Shown here: piece by piece, positions 8,107-16,031 of the stretch
Numbering within the stretch: the first letter of the stretch is position 1
How the letters are laid out: the number at the start of each line of letters is the position of its first letter
Assembly (NCBI RefSeq): GCF_013307435.2
Contig: NZ_CP102848.1
Location: 1 to 39,726 of the forward strand
Length of the DNA stretch: 39,726 nt
Source of the DNA: Microvirga terrae
GTDB lineage: Bacteria > Pseudomonadota > Alphaproteobacteria > Rhizobiales > Beijerinckiaceae
Direction of reading: 5' to 3'
Program-made: the position numbers and the translations under genes
Notes under the pieces: generated by a model
The model's input: the letters and a program-made list of their open reading frames with translations, nothing else
Told to the model about the DNA's origin: nothing
The model's database searches: none

Positions 8107-9044
8107 CAGGCAGCCCTCCCCTGAAGGGCGTCATTCACGTCACCGCCAGCCCTCGAGGCAACCGTGATGACCTCACAGCCCGCCTCATGCCAACGGGTAC
8201 CGCAGGCTTGAACGGCCCTGCGGTTGGCGCCCGTCTTGTCGTCCTCCGTCAGAAGCGTGAGGACTTCGATGCCGGCGAGGACCGGCAGCGTCCCCATGGT
8301 CGAAACCGAACCCAACGCCCAAGCCGGCCGGAACCCGAGCTGACGAGCGGCAAGAACAGTCTCGATCCCTTCGCCGACGGTCAGTCCGGTCGTCACCATC
8401 TCGTCCGCATCAAGCTTGATGGCGGCCTCAGTGGCATCACCGAGCATACGGCGGTCAACCTTCCTGCCGTCGGGCGTCAGCCTCGTCCGGTGAACCGCCT
8501 TGAGCCGATCCGTATGGATGCAGCGCATGGCAGCAATCATCGCAGGAACGCGGATGACCTGGCCGCTCTCGTCTTTCCAGGGGCAAGCCGGATGGAAGCG
8601 AAGGACGGCGCCAGCGACCTCGTCAGGGAGAGCAAGCGCCCTCCCCTCGAGGTAGGTCTGGACGATGGTCCCGCGGGGATTGCGTCCCTCGTTCCACATC
8701 GTCAGGACACGGGACTGAAGCCATGCAGCCTTCCGCTTCTCCTCCTCGTCCGGTTCAGCCGGCACGAAGACGAAGGGACGGGGCGTAGGCGCCCGATCCC
8801 TGGAAGACGGAGCCCAGGCAGGCAGCCCGGCCGCGGATCGCACGTGATCCCGACAGGCAATCGGATCATCGCCCGCGAAGGACGTCACCAGGAAGCCGTC
8901 CGGAGCGCCCTTGTCGATCTTCACGGACAGGCTGCGGTCATGCCGGCTGTGACCAGGCCCCGGGGCAAGGATCCGGTCGCGACCGGAGACCTCGCCGCCG
9001 AGGTTCTTGGCAAGGGTGCGGATGTCGAGTTGGGCGACCGTCAT
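8106..9044 (-). CDS. Toprim-domain DNA primase, 312 aa
   Basis: The N-terminal region (residues 1-90) has the fold seen in small phage/plasmid primases, with APGPGHSRHDRSLSV in the DNA-contact position. A helical region follows from about residue 110. The C-terminal Toprim domain shows GLTVGEGIETVLAAR, with the catalytic Glu, near residue 220, then LTLLTEDDKTGANR and GGDVNDAL carrying the metal-binding acids. It would lay primers for the helicase encoded next. The start overlaps the previous stop by 4 bases (ATGA), so all four genes from 9686 to 6862 look co-translated. Confidence 0.85.
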   Translation of the reverse strand: MTVAQLDIRTLAKNLGGEVSGRDRILAPGPGHSRHDRSLSVKIDKGAPDGFLVTSFAGDDPIACRDHVRSAAGLPAWAPSSRDRAPTPRPFVFVPAEPDEEEKRKAAWLQSRVLTMWNEGRNPRGTIVQTYLEGRALALPDEVAGAVLRFHPACPWKDESGQVIRVPAMIAAMRCIHTDRLKAVHRTRLTPDGRKVDRRMLGDATEAAIKLDADEMVTTGLTVGEGIETVLAARQLGFRPAWALGSVSTMGTLPVLAGIEVLTLLTEDDKTGANRRAVQACGTRWHEAGCEVITVASRAGGDVNDALQGRAA

Positions 9045-9343
9045 GCTGCCTCCCCGAACCGCTTGTCCTTGAGGACCGTGACAGGGGTGCGCAGGACGTA
9101 GCGGGCATGGGTGCCGCTGAAGGGTCCGCCATGAGACTCGTTGATGGTCTCGATGGTGAGACCGTAGCCCCGGAGCACGAAGATGTAGTGGCTCCAGCGC
9201 GGGCCGGGGGTATCGATTGGCGTGACGCCACGTTCCCCACGGTCAATGAGGTTCTGGAGCGCCCAGGCAACCCGGCCTGTGAACACGAGGGTGCGATCCT
9301 CGACTTTGACCTCGAGGCTGACAGTTGGCTTGGATCGGGACAT
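9041..9343 (-). CDS. Winged-helix protein of the replication operon, 100 aa
   Basis: I chose the ATG at 9343, one base after the stop of the upstream HTH gene (TAACATG) and with GGAGG upstream; a longer frame to 9388 would overlap that gene. GRVAWALQNLIDRGERGVTP, PGPRWSHYIFVLRGYGLTIE and SGTHARYVLRTPV form a pattern common in prophages and plasmids of Rhizobiales and resemble a winged helix with a long wing. The likely role is DNA binding in replication control. No enzymatic motif is visible. Confidence 0.75.
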   Translation of the reverse strand: MSRSKPTVSLEVKVEDRTLVFTGRVAWALQNLIDRGERGVTPIDTPGPRWSHYIFVLRGYGLTIETINESHGGPFSGTHARYVLRTPVTVLKDKRFGEAA

Positions 9344-9344
9344 G

Positions 9345-9686
9345 TTAGGCAGCTCCTCCGGCCTGGAAGACGGAGAGAGGAATGCCACACCGCTCGAAGT
9401 ACGCTCCGATGCGGGGATCCGTGCGGTTGCCCTGGCGGTAGAGGTTCAAGGCCTCCTCGTCACCCTCGAGGTGAGCCAGGAGGGCGGGCTGGGAGACCAG
9501 CACAACGCCGCCGACGCGCCGGCCGATGCAATGACGCTCGACCCACACACGGATGGTTACAACACTGACGCCCGCGATAAGCGCTGCTTCGCGGGTCGAA
9601 ATCGCCTCAGGGCGGTAAAAGGGAACTAGCGCAACGTCTTTACGTCGCGTGGTAGAAGGCGCTTGCGGCGCCGGAGATGCTGACAT
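9345..9686 (-). CDS. MerR/excisionase-like HTH protein, 113 aa
   Basis: Residues 30-70 (EAISTREAALIAGVSVVTIRVW through RRVGGVVLVSQPALLAHLEG) fit the HTH_17/excisionase-type DNA-binding domain. The C-terminal part is short and unrecognised. It is followed without a gap by the winged-helix gene and precedes the primase and helicase genes, so it may regulate replication or bind the origin. An excisionase role is possible, but no tyrosine integrase is present. Confidence 0.7.
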   Translation of the reverse strand: MSASPAPQAPSTTRRKDVALVPFYRPEAISTREAALIAGVSVVTIRVWVERHCIGRRVGGVVLVSQPALLAHLEGDEEALNLYRQGNRTDPRIGAYFERCGIPLSVFQAGGAA

Positions 9687-9783
9687 GTCGGGAACCCCTA
9701 CACTCGTTGGTGGAGTGATCCCGCTCCCGATGGTGCATCGGGGATGCGTACATATTTTCTGTAACGCGTTTCACGTTACTCAT
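9640..9783 (-). CDS. Possible small leader protein, 47 aa
   Basis: The ATG at 9783 has a strong GGAGGG ribosome site seven bases upstream and encodes MSNVKRVTENMYASPMHHRE followed by a polar tail. It overlaps the first 47 bases of the HTH gene. A 6-bp inverted repeat (GTAACG 9761-9766, CGTTAC 9774-9779) lies within its first codons and may be an operator. The protein resembles nothing I know; it could be a true small gene or a leader whose translation affects the operon. Confidence 0.4.
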   Translation of the reverse strand: MSNVKRVTENMYASPMHHRERDHSTNECRGSRHVSISGAASAFYHAT

Positions 9784-9849
9784 CTTGTCGCCCTCCCCCG
9801 TATTTGTTACATACACCATATCCAAACTCTCGGAAACGAGACCGTTCTT

Positions 9850-10446
9850 AGATCAGCCGCCAATCCCCTGGCCGGGATTGAATGCGGCTGTCTTTGTATA
9901 AGCTACAGCGTATCTGCGCCGATGTCAAGTTCCGGTTCCGATTGCTGTTCTCTTTCCCGACCCATTACCCCCTAGAATGGCCTAGGAAAGCCGCTGGCGG
10001 GGATTCCCCTGAATCCGGTCTGCCCCACTCATGTTAGAAAATCTGGCGTGGCAACCCGTTATTCGGGGAATCCGGCCTCGACGCCGGCAACTTCAAACGT
10101 CGGTGTACCTGCGCTACCGCATCTCCCGTGCGAGGTCCTCGAGAGCTGTCCCAGGCGGGAGCTGGTTTGATTTCCTTCCGGCGGAGTAGGGGAAGGCTCC
10201 TGATGTAGGACCACGCAGAGCTAGCTATCGTTCCCGTCCCTGGAGGTGCGGCAATCCCTCTTGGCTTGGATCTGGAGCATAGCCCCTAACTGCTCCTCAT
10301 CCTGGCGGGGAGAGGCTGGGAAAGCTCAGGTCTCGGTCTCTCCCTCGCGGGCTTTGCCGGATGATCAGGTGGTCGACCGCACGCACGGCCGCGAAGTTAT
10401 GGGTTCCGGCATTCCTGCGAGTTCTCCCGCTCCAGACCTGTTCATT
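9850..10446. other. Gene-free stretch upstream of the replication operon
   Basis: No reading frame here has convincing codon use or a ribosome site. It contains CCTAGAATGGCCTAGG-like sequence at about 9973-9986, which recalls the RHH operator core at 5238. It probably holds the promoter for the replication operon, but I cannot place one firmly. Confidence 0.4.
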
Positions 10447-10674
10447 TCACAGCTCGTCAGTGTCGTCCGTTGGTTGCGCCAACTGTCGAGGGGTGATGAC
10501 CTCTAAGTCATGGATGCCCCGATAGCTCTTGTTCAACTCGAACCGCACGGCCGTAGTCTGATCATCGGTGCAGGCTTCGAGGGCGGCCTCGAGGCTATCG
10601 TAGATGCCAATCAGTTCCCAGGCTTGCTCGCCCTGCTCAGGTAGCAGTGTGCAGACCGCCCAGACATGCGCCAT
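10447..10674 (-). CDS. Hypothetical small protein, 75 aa
   Basis: The product (MAHVWAVCTLLPEQGEQAWE...) has a beta-alpha pattern: AWELIGIYDSLEAALEACTD then TTAVRFELNKSY. This looks like a small single-domain soluble protein of the kind found as conserved hypotheticals in Rhizobiales. It has a weak ribosome site (ACGGA). No partner gene is adjacent. The function is unknown. Confidence 0.55.
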   Translation of the reverse strand: MAHVWAVCTLLPEQGEQAWELIGIYDSLEAALEACTDDQTTAVRFELNKSYRGIHDLEVITPRQLAQPTDDTDEL

Positions 10675-10926
10675 TCAGAAAGTCCGTTGATGGGGAGGTA
10701 CGAGATCCGACCCGAGGTATCATCAACTGATGAACTCTGGAGCGGGGGAACGGTGCTGCCCCGTCGCTGTGCGGAACGGTCTCCGCCATCGCCTGCTTCA
10801 CCCGCAAGGCGTCCAGATTAGCCTCAGGTCTCTACGCTGCAATACGGCCCCACGGGGTAGCTCTATCGAAGCACAGAACGTCCGCTCACTCCATTCCGCA
10901 CTGGGTATCATGCGAAACGGCGCACC

Positions 10927-11172
10927 TTAGGGATCGACGAAACGATAGGCTTGCCAAGCCGCTCGGCCCTTATGGGTAATCTTGTAGACAGAAACTTGAT
11001 CGCCCTTGGGATCACCAGTCACCACCTTCTCCAGGTAGCCTCGCTGGACGAGCCTCTCCATCTCCGCCGCGAAACGATGCAGTCTCCTGTTTCCTTGGCC
11101 GCGGGATGGCTCCGCAATGCTGCCGAGAACATAGTATTCCCGTTCCGTCAGCCTTTTCTCGCTGTGAGGCAT
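10927..11172 (-). CDS. Small winged-helix-like protein, 81 aa
   Basis: I favour the ATG at 11172 (MPHSEKRLTEREYYVLGSIA), with AAGGG upstream, over a longer frame reaching 11316. LTEREYYVLGSIAE, FAAEMERLVQRGYLEKV and SVYKITHKGRAAW fit a MarR/PadR-like winged helix reduced to its DNA-binding core. It is probably a transcription regulator; its target is not evident. Confidence 0.6.
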   Translation of the reverse strand: MPHSEKRLTEREYYVLGSIAEPSRGQGNRRLHRFAAEMERLVQRGYLEKVVTGDPKGDQVSVYKITHKGRAAWQAYRFVDP

Positions 11173-11362
11173 CCGAGACCCTTTAGAAGCCAGAACAGGC
11201 ATCAAAAGGATCATATTCAAAGATGTTGATCGGAGAACGTAACCTAGACTTATGTTCTCAAGTAAGGAGAGGTAACAACGGCGATTTAATCCGGCGGAGC
11301 GCCAGCTTCCATACAAGCTGTTATCGTAAATTCGGGTCGCGAACGCGACAAGGAAAACGCCC

Positions 11363-11542
11363 TCACCGAGGGGTCATGCGGACCTCCGGCTGAGAGCGCC
11401 TGACGCCCCAGCCGAGGGAGTCGTGGACCTCAGCCAGGGCGCTTGCGAGGGTAAGGGCCCCGCCTTGATTGGGCTGATACGCGACCGCCCAGTGCCGGCA
11501 TCCTGCTACAGCCACGGTTAAAGTTCGGTTTGTAACTTCCAC
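11363..11542 (-). CDS. Small hypothetical protein downstream of a WGR gene, 59 aa (GTG start)
   Basis: The frame starts at a GTG three bases after the stop of the WGR gene and ends with TGA at 11363. Codon use is normal for the replicon. The sequence includes GCRHWAVAYQPNQGGALTLA and ALAEVHDSLGWGVR, suggesting a small alpha/beta fold. Close spacing suggests coupling to the WGR gene. Not recognised. Confidence 0.45.
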   Translation of the reverse strand: MEVTNRTLTVAVAGCRHWAVAYQPNQGGALTLASALAEVHDSLGWGVRRSQPEVRMTPR

Positions 11543-11545
11543 GAT

Positions 11546-11803
11546 CTACAAGTCTCGATATCCTTGCCGCCGCTTTGTACTCGCCAGCGCCTCCAGAGCT
11601 TCCGCCGCCTCACTCTCGGTCGAGAACTCCGTCACGGACTCTTGCCCCCGTGTCCCGACCCTCCCCCAATGGCAGACGAGGCGCACGACGCCGAACAAGT
11701 CTCTCTCGATCATGAGCGAGTAAAACCGCCTGGCGCCGTGCTCCGGGTCGATTCGATGCAGCACGAGATGATGCTTGATAGGAGAGCGGAGTTCGTCAGG
11801 CAT
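11546..11803 (-). CDS. Stand-alone WGR-domain protein, 85 aa
   Basis: Residues 12-80 form a WGR domain: LHRIDPEHGARRFYSLMIER, then the signature LVCHWGRVGTRGQ, then a helix rich in Glu and Ala ending YRDL. In eukaryotic PARPs the WGR domain contacts DNA ends; the bacterial stand-alone forms are common in Rhizobiales plasmids and their role is not settled. A second copy is encoded at 19282-19611. It may bind DNA ends or nicked DNA of the replicon. Confidence 0.85.
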   Translation of the reverse strand: MPDELRSPIKHHLVLHRIDPEHGARRFYSLMIERDLFGVVRLVCHWGRVGTRGQESVTEFSTESEAAEALEALASTKRRQGYRDL

Positions 11804-11900
11804 CGAGCGAATATCTCAGGTTCGCCATTCCAAAGGGCAGCGGTAGGGTGATAGTCTCGCCGGAACAAGCCACATCATTGCAATCAGGAACTCGCCAGCC

Positions 11901-12071
11901 ATGACCTCTCGAATATTCCTGATTGCGCATGTCGTGACCATGGTTCTTGGCACGGCTGCTTTTTGGCAGCTCGTGATGCCGGCACATCCCTGGGAGGCCC
12001 TAGCAGACGGGATCAGTGCCTCGGCCGTTGCCGGATGGGCTGAAATCATGGCCTTCCGTTTCGGTACGTAG
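11901..12071 (+). CDS. Small membrane protein, 56 aa
   Basis: The ATG at 11901, with AGGAA upstream, opens MTSRIFLIAHVVTMVLGTAA..., with one clear membrane helix (residues 4-26) and a second weaker one (38-53). It converges on the 12078-12815 gene, leaving 6 bases between stops. Not recognised; hydrophobicity and codon use support a real gene. Confidence 0.5.
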   Translation: MTSRIFLIAHVVTMVLGTAAFWQLVMPAHPWEALADGISASAVAGWAEIMAFRFGT

Positions 12072-12077
12072 GACACC

Positions 12078-12815
12078 CTAGAACCGGAACGCCGTGCTTT
12101 CGATTGTGTCCCCAAGAGTCATAGGGCCGTCGTCGTAGAGCTGGGCATCCAAGGATGCATGGGCGCCTTTCTCCGGGAACATGGCGTAAGCCTTGGTGCG
12201 GTACTCTTTGACGTGACCGGCGAGGTCGGAGAACTGGATCTTGCGGTCCAAGGTGTCGAGGATCAGGCTCATCACCATTTCCTCGCGTATCTGCGGCGGG
12301 ATGCTCTTGGGCACGAGAGCATCAACCGTCTCATAGAGGGTTTCGCGCTGCTCCACCGAGAGAGCTTTCGTCTTGCTAAGCCCGCGCCTGTTGATCGTAC
12401 TCAGGCCCAACTCCCGAACCTTATTGACGATGCTCCACTTGCTGCGTTGAAGCTTGAACATGCAGTAAGGCTTGCCCCGGTCAGGATAATGCCGGCGCAG
12501 GAACGCAATCTCCCCCTTGCTCCAAGCACCCTCCCGATATCTGATCCCGAGGCGCCATGCCTTGTCCTTCAGGGATCGAGAGCCGCGGCCTTGGACAATC
12601 TCGCCACGGATCAGAGCCTCCAGCTCCTCTCGGCTCCAATGCTTCCACTGGCGGCCCCGGCCGTGCTGGAATGTGCTTCTGTCCTGCCCGTTCGGATGAC
12701 GGCACGGTCCGCACCAGTAGAACTTCTTCTGCATGGCCCGCGCCGTCGGCCGGAAAGGATTGCCGCACTTCGTGCACGCGATGTCCTGGTCGGCCATGAT
12801 GGCTTTCTTCGGCAT
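12078..12815 (-). CDS. Zinc-finger/Myb-like protein with sigma-70-like C-terminal motif, 245 aa
   Basis: Residues 14-40 hold a CTKCGNPF...CGPCRH pair that would bind zinc. Two SANT/GcrA-like helical units follow (WSREELEALIRGEIVQGRGS and WSKGEIAFLRRHYPDRGKPY, each leading into a second helix). The C-terminus reads ASLDAQLYDDGPMTLGDTIES, which matches the conserved SLD-x-P-x-x-DG...LGD stretch of region 3 in sigma factors, but no sigma region 2 or 4 is visible. Five bases separate it from the upstream gene. The inferred role is a DNA-binding regulator derived from parts of sigma-like proteins. Confidence 0.6.
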   Translation of the reverse strand: MPKKAIMADQDIACTKCGNPFRPTARAMQKKFYWCGPCRHPNGQDRSTFQHGRGRQWKHWSREELEALIRGEIVQGRGSRSLKDKAWRLGIRYREGAWSKGEIAFLRRHYPDRGKPYCMFKLQRSKWSIVNKVRELGLSTINRRGLSKTKALSVEQRETLYETVDALVPKSIPPQIREEMVMSLILDTLDRKIQFSDLAGHVKEYRTKAYAMFPEKGAHASLDAQLYDDGPMTLGDTIESTAFRF

Positions 12816-12817
12816 GG

Positions 12818-13591
12818 TTATGCCCTCCCCGTCTTGTCATTCCAGGGGGCGCCTTGCCTGTCTGGGATGGCTCTGGAAGCGCCTTCGGCCCTGCCGAAAA
12901 CCCCTCTCCGCAGGTTCTCCAACGCGGCTTCCAAGCGAGGGTCGGGCTCAAAGGCCAATGGGGGAAGGCCGCTTTCCTTTCTTACCTCACCCATAAGCAC
13001 CAACTTACCCGCTTCGCTCCTGCCTTTGGGCGAGTTAGGAGCCGAAACAACAGGGGAACTGGTGGCCGGCCGCCGTGCTGCTTCTGATGGCATAGGCCGC
13101 ACCGTCTTCGATCCCCTGCCCTGCGCCGCCGCAGCCCGCTTGTTGGCTGCGAGGAACAGCCGAGCGTAGTCCCCGCCGAACACGAAGAAGATGGGCTTGC
13201 GGTGCAGTCCCTCGCCGACTGCCTTGTACTGCGAACCAGGCGCCGGGATTAATCGATCCAGGAAGCCGATTGCCTCGAGGGTCTTGATGGCTCCTCTCAC
13301 CCGCGCTTCAGTCAGAACCAGTTCCGAATGATCCGCGAGGGCGCGGCGGTCTATGGGGAATGACCCCGCCACCCTCCCCGGCATCGACCAGAACCGAGCG
13401 AGGAAGACAGCCAGGGAAAAGGCCGCGTCCCTGTTCCGGAATGGTGCCAGAGCTGCGGCAAGCAGATCCCGCACATCATGCGGCAGCTTGTAGGGGCTGG
13501 AGACCCGCAGCGGATGGAAAGGACGGCGAACGCTCCGCACCTTCGACGCCAAGGGGCGGGCGAACGGAAAGACGTGTTGAACGACAGACAT
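12818..13591 (-). CDS. Winged-helix protein, possibly replication-related, 257 aa
   Basis: I chose the ATG at 13591 (MSVVQHVFPFARP); an in-frame start at 13666 adds 25 unlikely residues. DAAFSLAVFLARFWSMPGRV, SFPIDRRALADHSELVLTEARVRGAIKTLEAIGFLDR and KPIFFVFGGDYARLFLAANK form a winged-helix core seen in Rhizobiales prophage and plasmid proteins. The C-terminal third is basic and disordered, and ends DRQGAPWNDKTGRA. It may bind origin or promoter DNA. The function is not established. Confidence 0.65.
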   Translation of the reverse strand: MSVVQHVFPFARPLASKVRSVRRPFHPLRVSSPYKLPHDVRDLLAAALAPFRNRDAAFSLAVFLARFWSMPGRVAGSFPIDRRALADHSELVLTEARVRGAIKTLEAIGFLDRLIPAPGSQYKAVGEGLHRKPIFFVFGGDYARLFLAANKRAAAAQGRGSKTVRPMPSEAARRPATSSPVVSAPNSPKGRSEAGKLVLMGEVRKESGLPPLAFEPDPRLEAALENLRRGVFGRAEGASRAIPDRQGAPWNDKTGRA

Positions 13592-13758
13592 AGCAGGCCC
13601 TTCGATGGGCCGCGCGTGATCGAAAGGACTCCCGCAAAGGATTCCTCTCTCCAGGCAAGCATTCATCGCTCGGAGAAACGATGTTCTCCGTTGACACCCC
13701 TGAGGGAGTGTGAGACCTTCGCTACTGGCTGGTGACGAAAGTCCCTCTATCGATTTCC

Positions 13759-13800
13759 AAGGCCCTGGCAGAGTTGGCGCTCTCCGGGGCCTTCGCTTTT
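13759..13800 (+). terminator. Rho-independent terminator-like hairpin
   Basis: AAGGCCC (13759-13765) pairs with GGGCCTT (13787-13793), followed by CGCTTTTC. A TTGACA box lies at 13691-13696, so a short transcript ending here is possible, but no gene precedes it on this strand. Confidence 0.5.
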
Positions 13801-13926
13801 CTAGTCGGTCACTGTCGCGGCAGTTGCTCCTTCAGTTCCCGCCGAATCCCATGGTTGAAAATTCGGCTAATCAGGCATGACGCCTTGGGCTCGGTTACGA
13901 GTCAATGAATCAGGCCTCGATTCAAG

Positions 13927-13958
13927 TTGACAGTGAGGCGTTAACCGCTCGTTAACCG
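13927..13958 (+). promoter_or_regulatory. Probable promoter with paired CGTTAACCG operator
   Basis: TTGACA at 13927-13932 is followed by two direct CGTTAACCG copies (13939-13947 and 13950-13958) 11 bp apart, the second at the expected -10 position. It would drive the 14022 gene. Confidence 0.4.
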
Positions 13959-14021
13959 TCGATTGCTCCGGGGCGGACAGTTGCTGTGTCCGCAGGCCAT
14001 CCGTCGAACAGGAACGAGGAT

Positions 14022-14231
14022 ATGGAGAAGCACAAATTTGTCCGGGTCGTCAGCAGCAAGCGCGACATCGATGCGGCGGAAAAGAAGATCCGTGCCGCCA
14101 TGCGGAAATGCCGCTGCACTCCATCGCCGGCTTCGTATCGATCCAGAGACGACGGAAAGACTGAAGTGGTGGTCGAGTACACGTGTCCAGACGGCGACGT
14201 GTCTGAGAAGCTGTCCTTGTTCGTGCTGTAG
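14022..14231 (+). CDS. Small hypothetical protein, 69 aa
   Basis: The ATG at 14022, with GAGG upstream, encodes MEKHKFVRVVSSKRDIDAAE..., a basic alpha/beta protein with two central cysteines (RKCRCTPS) and a C-terminal strand pair (TEVVVEYTCPDGDVSEKLSL). The last codons overlap the first octad of repeat array A. Not recognised. Confidence 0.5.
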   Translation: MEKHKFVRVVSSKRDIDAAEKKIRAAMRKCRCTPSPASYRSRDDGKTEVVVEYTCPDGDVSEKLSLFVL

Positions 14232-14293
14232 TGCTGTAATGCGATAGCGGTCTTGGCATTGAGCCGCCGCACGTCTGGGACAGCACTACAGCA
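14224..14293. repeat. Octad array A: inverted pair between convergent genes
   Basis: Phased 8-mers CTGTAGTG, CTGTAATG and CGATAGCG start at 14226; an opposite copy ending CTACAGCA lies at 14280-14293. The 14-mers at 14224-14237 and 14280-14293 are perfect reverse complements. The pair sits between the convergent genes 14022-14231 and 14305-14574. Confidence 0.75.
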
Positions 14294-14304
14294 GAGAAGT
14301 TATC

Positions 14305-14574
14305 TCACCATCTTGTTTTCTTCTTCACGGGCTTCGCCATCATCCGTTGCATGGCTTCTTCCGCCTGTGCCTTGGCGTCCGCATCATGATTGAGGCTGCG
14401 CACCTCTGATGCTTCGCCCCGGTTTCCCAGCCCCATCTGACGCGCCTTCCACTGCCTCGCCTGGTCCCGTGCGGCTGCCGCATTGGCAAGCTTCTGAAGG
14501 CGGTCGAGCTGCGGTGTGCTGGCGGTCCCCTCGCCCTCGTCCTGTTGGTTGTTCTCTTCCGACTGCTCCGACAT
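14305..14574 (-). CDS. Charged hypothetical protein, 89 aa
   Basis: The product is very polar: an acidic Gln/Glu-rich start (MSEQSEENNQQDEGEG), a helix LDRLQKLANAAAARDQARQW, then a basic end (MAKPVKKKTRW). It looks like a coiled-coil or disordered nucleic-acid-associated protein. Octad arrays A and B flank the gene on both sides. The function is unknown. Confidence 0.55.
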   Translation of the reverse strand: MSEQSEENNQQDEGEGTASTPQLDRLQKLANAAAARDQARQWKARQMGLGNRGEASEVRSLNHDADAKAQAEEAMQRMMAKPVKKKTRW

Positions 14575-14692
14575 ATGCTCCCTTCCCGTTCCGTGTCATT
14601 GGCCTGTCACCGGCCACCGCTAGATCGATGCCGTGGCCGCTTGGCCTGAGGGACAAGGGCGAGCACGGATGTACTGCTCTCCTTGTCGCCTC

Positions 14693-14748
14693 ACCCAGCA
14701 CTGTAGTGCTGTCGCGTTAAAGCACTGAAGCACGACACCGCTGTGATG
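14693..14748. repeat. Octad array B
   Basis: Seven phased 8-mers from 14693: ACCCAGCA, CTGTAGTG, CTGTCGCG, TTAAAGCA, CTGAAGCA, CGACACCG, CTGTGATG. It lies about 120 bp upstream of the 14574 start and is a candidate operator for that gene. Confidence 0.7.
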
Positions 14749-15293
14749 GGAATAGGCGGCAGGTTTCCCCGCCGCCCAGAGACTACAAGGCGCTGAAGTG
14801 ATGCGCAGCGAGTAGCAAGTACAGGGAACCGATTCCCCCGTAGATCAATGCCTCGAACATTTCGGCTGCCCCTTTCTAGGCGTCCGGAACCTGGAGGGCG
14901 CCTGTTCGTTGGCTCGCCGATGGACTAGCATGAACAGCCCGCTCCCATGGTTCGGGTTAATGGACAGCCGGAAAGCTTCGAGTTTCCAGACACAAGCTTT
15001 CCGGCTGGTTCCGCTTTGCGCAGCGGATACACTTCAAGAATGTTCCCTTAGCCTGCGCAGTTCCCACAGATCGATGATACATCCACAGGAACGTTCTGGG
15101 TCCTCTGCCGCAGTCTGCATGGTGCGGTTCGACAGGCGACAGAATTGCGCCCTCCCCTGCCTTATAGGCTCTCAACGAACGAAGGTTATCGGACACCAGC
15201 CGCGGACGGGATCTCCTGCCCTGAGGAACACCAACGTCCACAATCACCGCCTGGTGACCTTGCCCCGGGGCGATCCAGGCCTTAGAGCACCCG
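14749..15293. other. Gene-free stretch with a perfect 14-bp inverted repeat
   Basis: No convincing gene is present. CAGCCGGAAAGCTT (14965-14978) and its exact complement (14994-15007) flank a 15-nt spacer, and a smaller CCGCT/AGCGG hairpin follows at 15011-15026. The stretch ends at the parA-proximal octad array. It could hold a replication, transfer or RNA structure. Confidence 0.45.
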
Positions 15294-15389
15294 CTACAGC
15301 ATTGTAGTGCTACAGCATCGGAGCGCTGTACGTTTACGCCGCTTTAATCTGATGGCGCTACGATGTCGTAAGACCATGGAGCTGTAGCA
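15294..15389. repeat. Octad array C, candidate parS and parA operator
   Basis: Twelve 8-bp units in unbroken phase run from 15294 to two bases before the parA start. The best are CTACAGCA (15294, 15310), TTGTAGTG (15302), CTGTACGT (15326), CTACGATG (15358) and CTGTAGCA (15382). The parA ribosome site GGAG (15378-15381) lies inside the array. It is the longest array in the window and sits where RHH partition proteins usually bind. Confidence 0.75.
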
Positions 15390-15391
15390 TC

Positions 15392-16030
15392 ATGAAAACC
15401 CTGACTCTCGTCACCCAGAAGGGAGGCGTCGGCAAGACCACCATCGCGGCATCCATTGCCGTTGCGGCTGCCCAGGCCGGCGAGAAGGTGGCTGCCCTAG
15501 ACCTGGATCCTCAAGGCTCCCTCGCCGATTGGGGCGATACCCGTGAAGAGGATTCCATTGCCGTCGACCGCATCACTCCGGACCAGGTGAGCCAGCTTCC
15601 GCAGATCCTCCAGGGCCTCAAGGGCCAGGGCTTCACCTTCGTGGTTCTCGATACGGCCGGCAGCGCGAACACGACCAATAATTTGGCCATGAAGGAAGCG
15701 GACCTTTGCCTGGTCCTCGCTCGGCCGTCGAAGCTGGATCTGAAGGCAACGCTCCCGACGGTCGAGGCCTTGATGCGCCTCGAGATGAAGGAGCGGTTCG
15801 CGTTCCTGCTGAACCAATGCCCCCCCAACAAGAGCAGCCGTGCCACGGAAGCAGCCAGCGGGCTCGCTATGTTCGGGGTTCTCGCAGAACCCGCCATGAC
15901 TCAACTCGTCGACCATCAGGACGCCATTGCGGCCGGGAAGGGCGTGACCGAATACGCCCCGGAGGGACGAGCCTCCGAGGAAGTCCGCAATCTTTGGACC
16001 TGGATCGCCCGCAAGACGAAGGCAAAGTGA
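15392..16030 (+). CDS. parA: ParA-type partition ATPase (type Ib), 212 aa
   Basis: A deviant Walker A motif, KGGVGKTT, occupies residues 10-17 with the signature Lys10. DLDPQGSLADW follows near residue 40 and VVLDTAG near residue 88. The protein lacks the N-terminal HTH of type Ia ParA and has the short length of type Ib proteins, which pair with small RHH centromere-binding proteins. Exactly such a gene follows two bases later. It moves plasmid copies by ATP-dependent binding to the nucleoid. The array of 8-bp repeats directly upstream is the likely centromere and operator. The start is the ATG at 15392 with GGAG ten bases before it. Confidence 0.9.
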   Translation: MKTLTLVTQKGGVGKTTIAASIAVAAAQAGEKVAALDLDPQGSLADWGDTREEDSIAVDRITPDQVSQLPQILQGLKGQGFTFVVLDTAGSANTTNNLAMKEADLCLVLARPSKLDLKATLPTVEALMRLEMKERFAFLLNQCPPNKSSRATEAASGLAMFGVLAEPAMTQLVDHQDAIAAGKGVTEYAPEGRASEEVRNLWTWIARKTKAK

Positions 16031-16031
16031 A

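Noticed and set aside
8091..9101. Plus-strand frame of 336 codons opposite the primase gene
   Set aside because: Fully antisense to a primase with clear Toprim motifs.
13952..14272. 106-codon minus-strand frame
   Set aside because: Antisense to the better 14022-14231 gene and crosses array A; no ribosome site.
14909..15307. 132-codon plus-strand frame in the gene-free block
   Set aside because: Ser/Arg-rich, no ribosome site, crosses the 14-bp inverted repeat and runs into array C.
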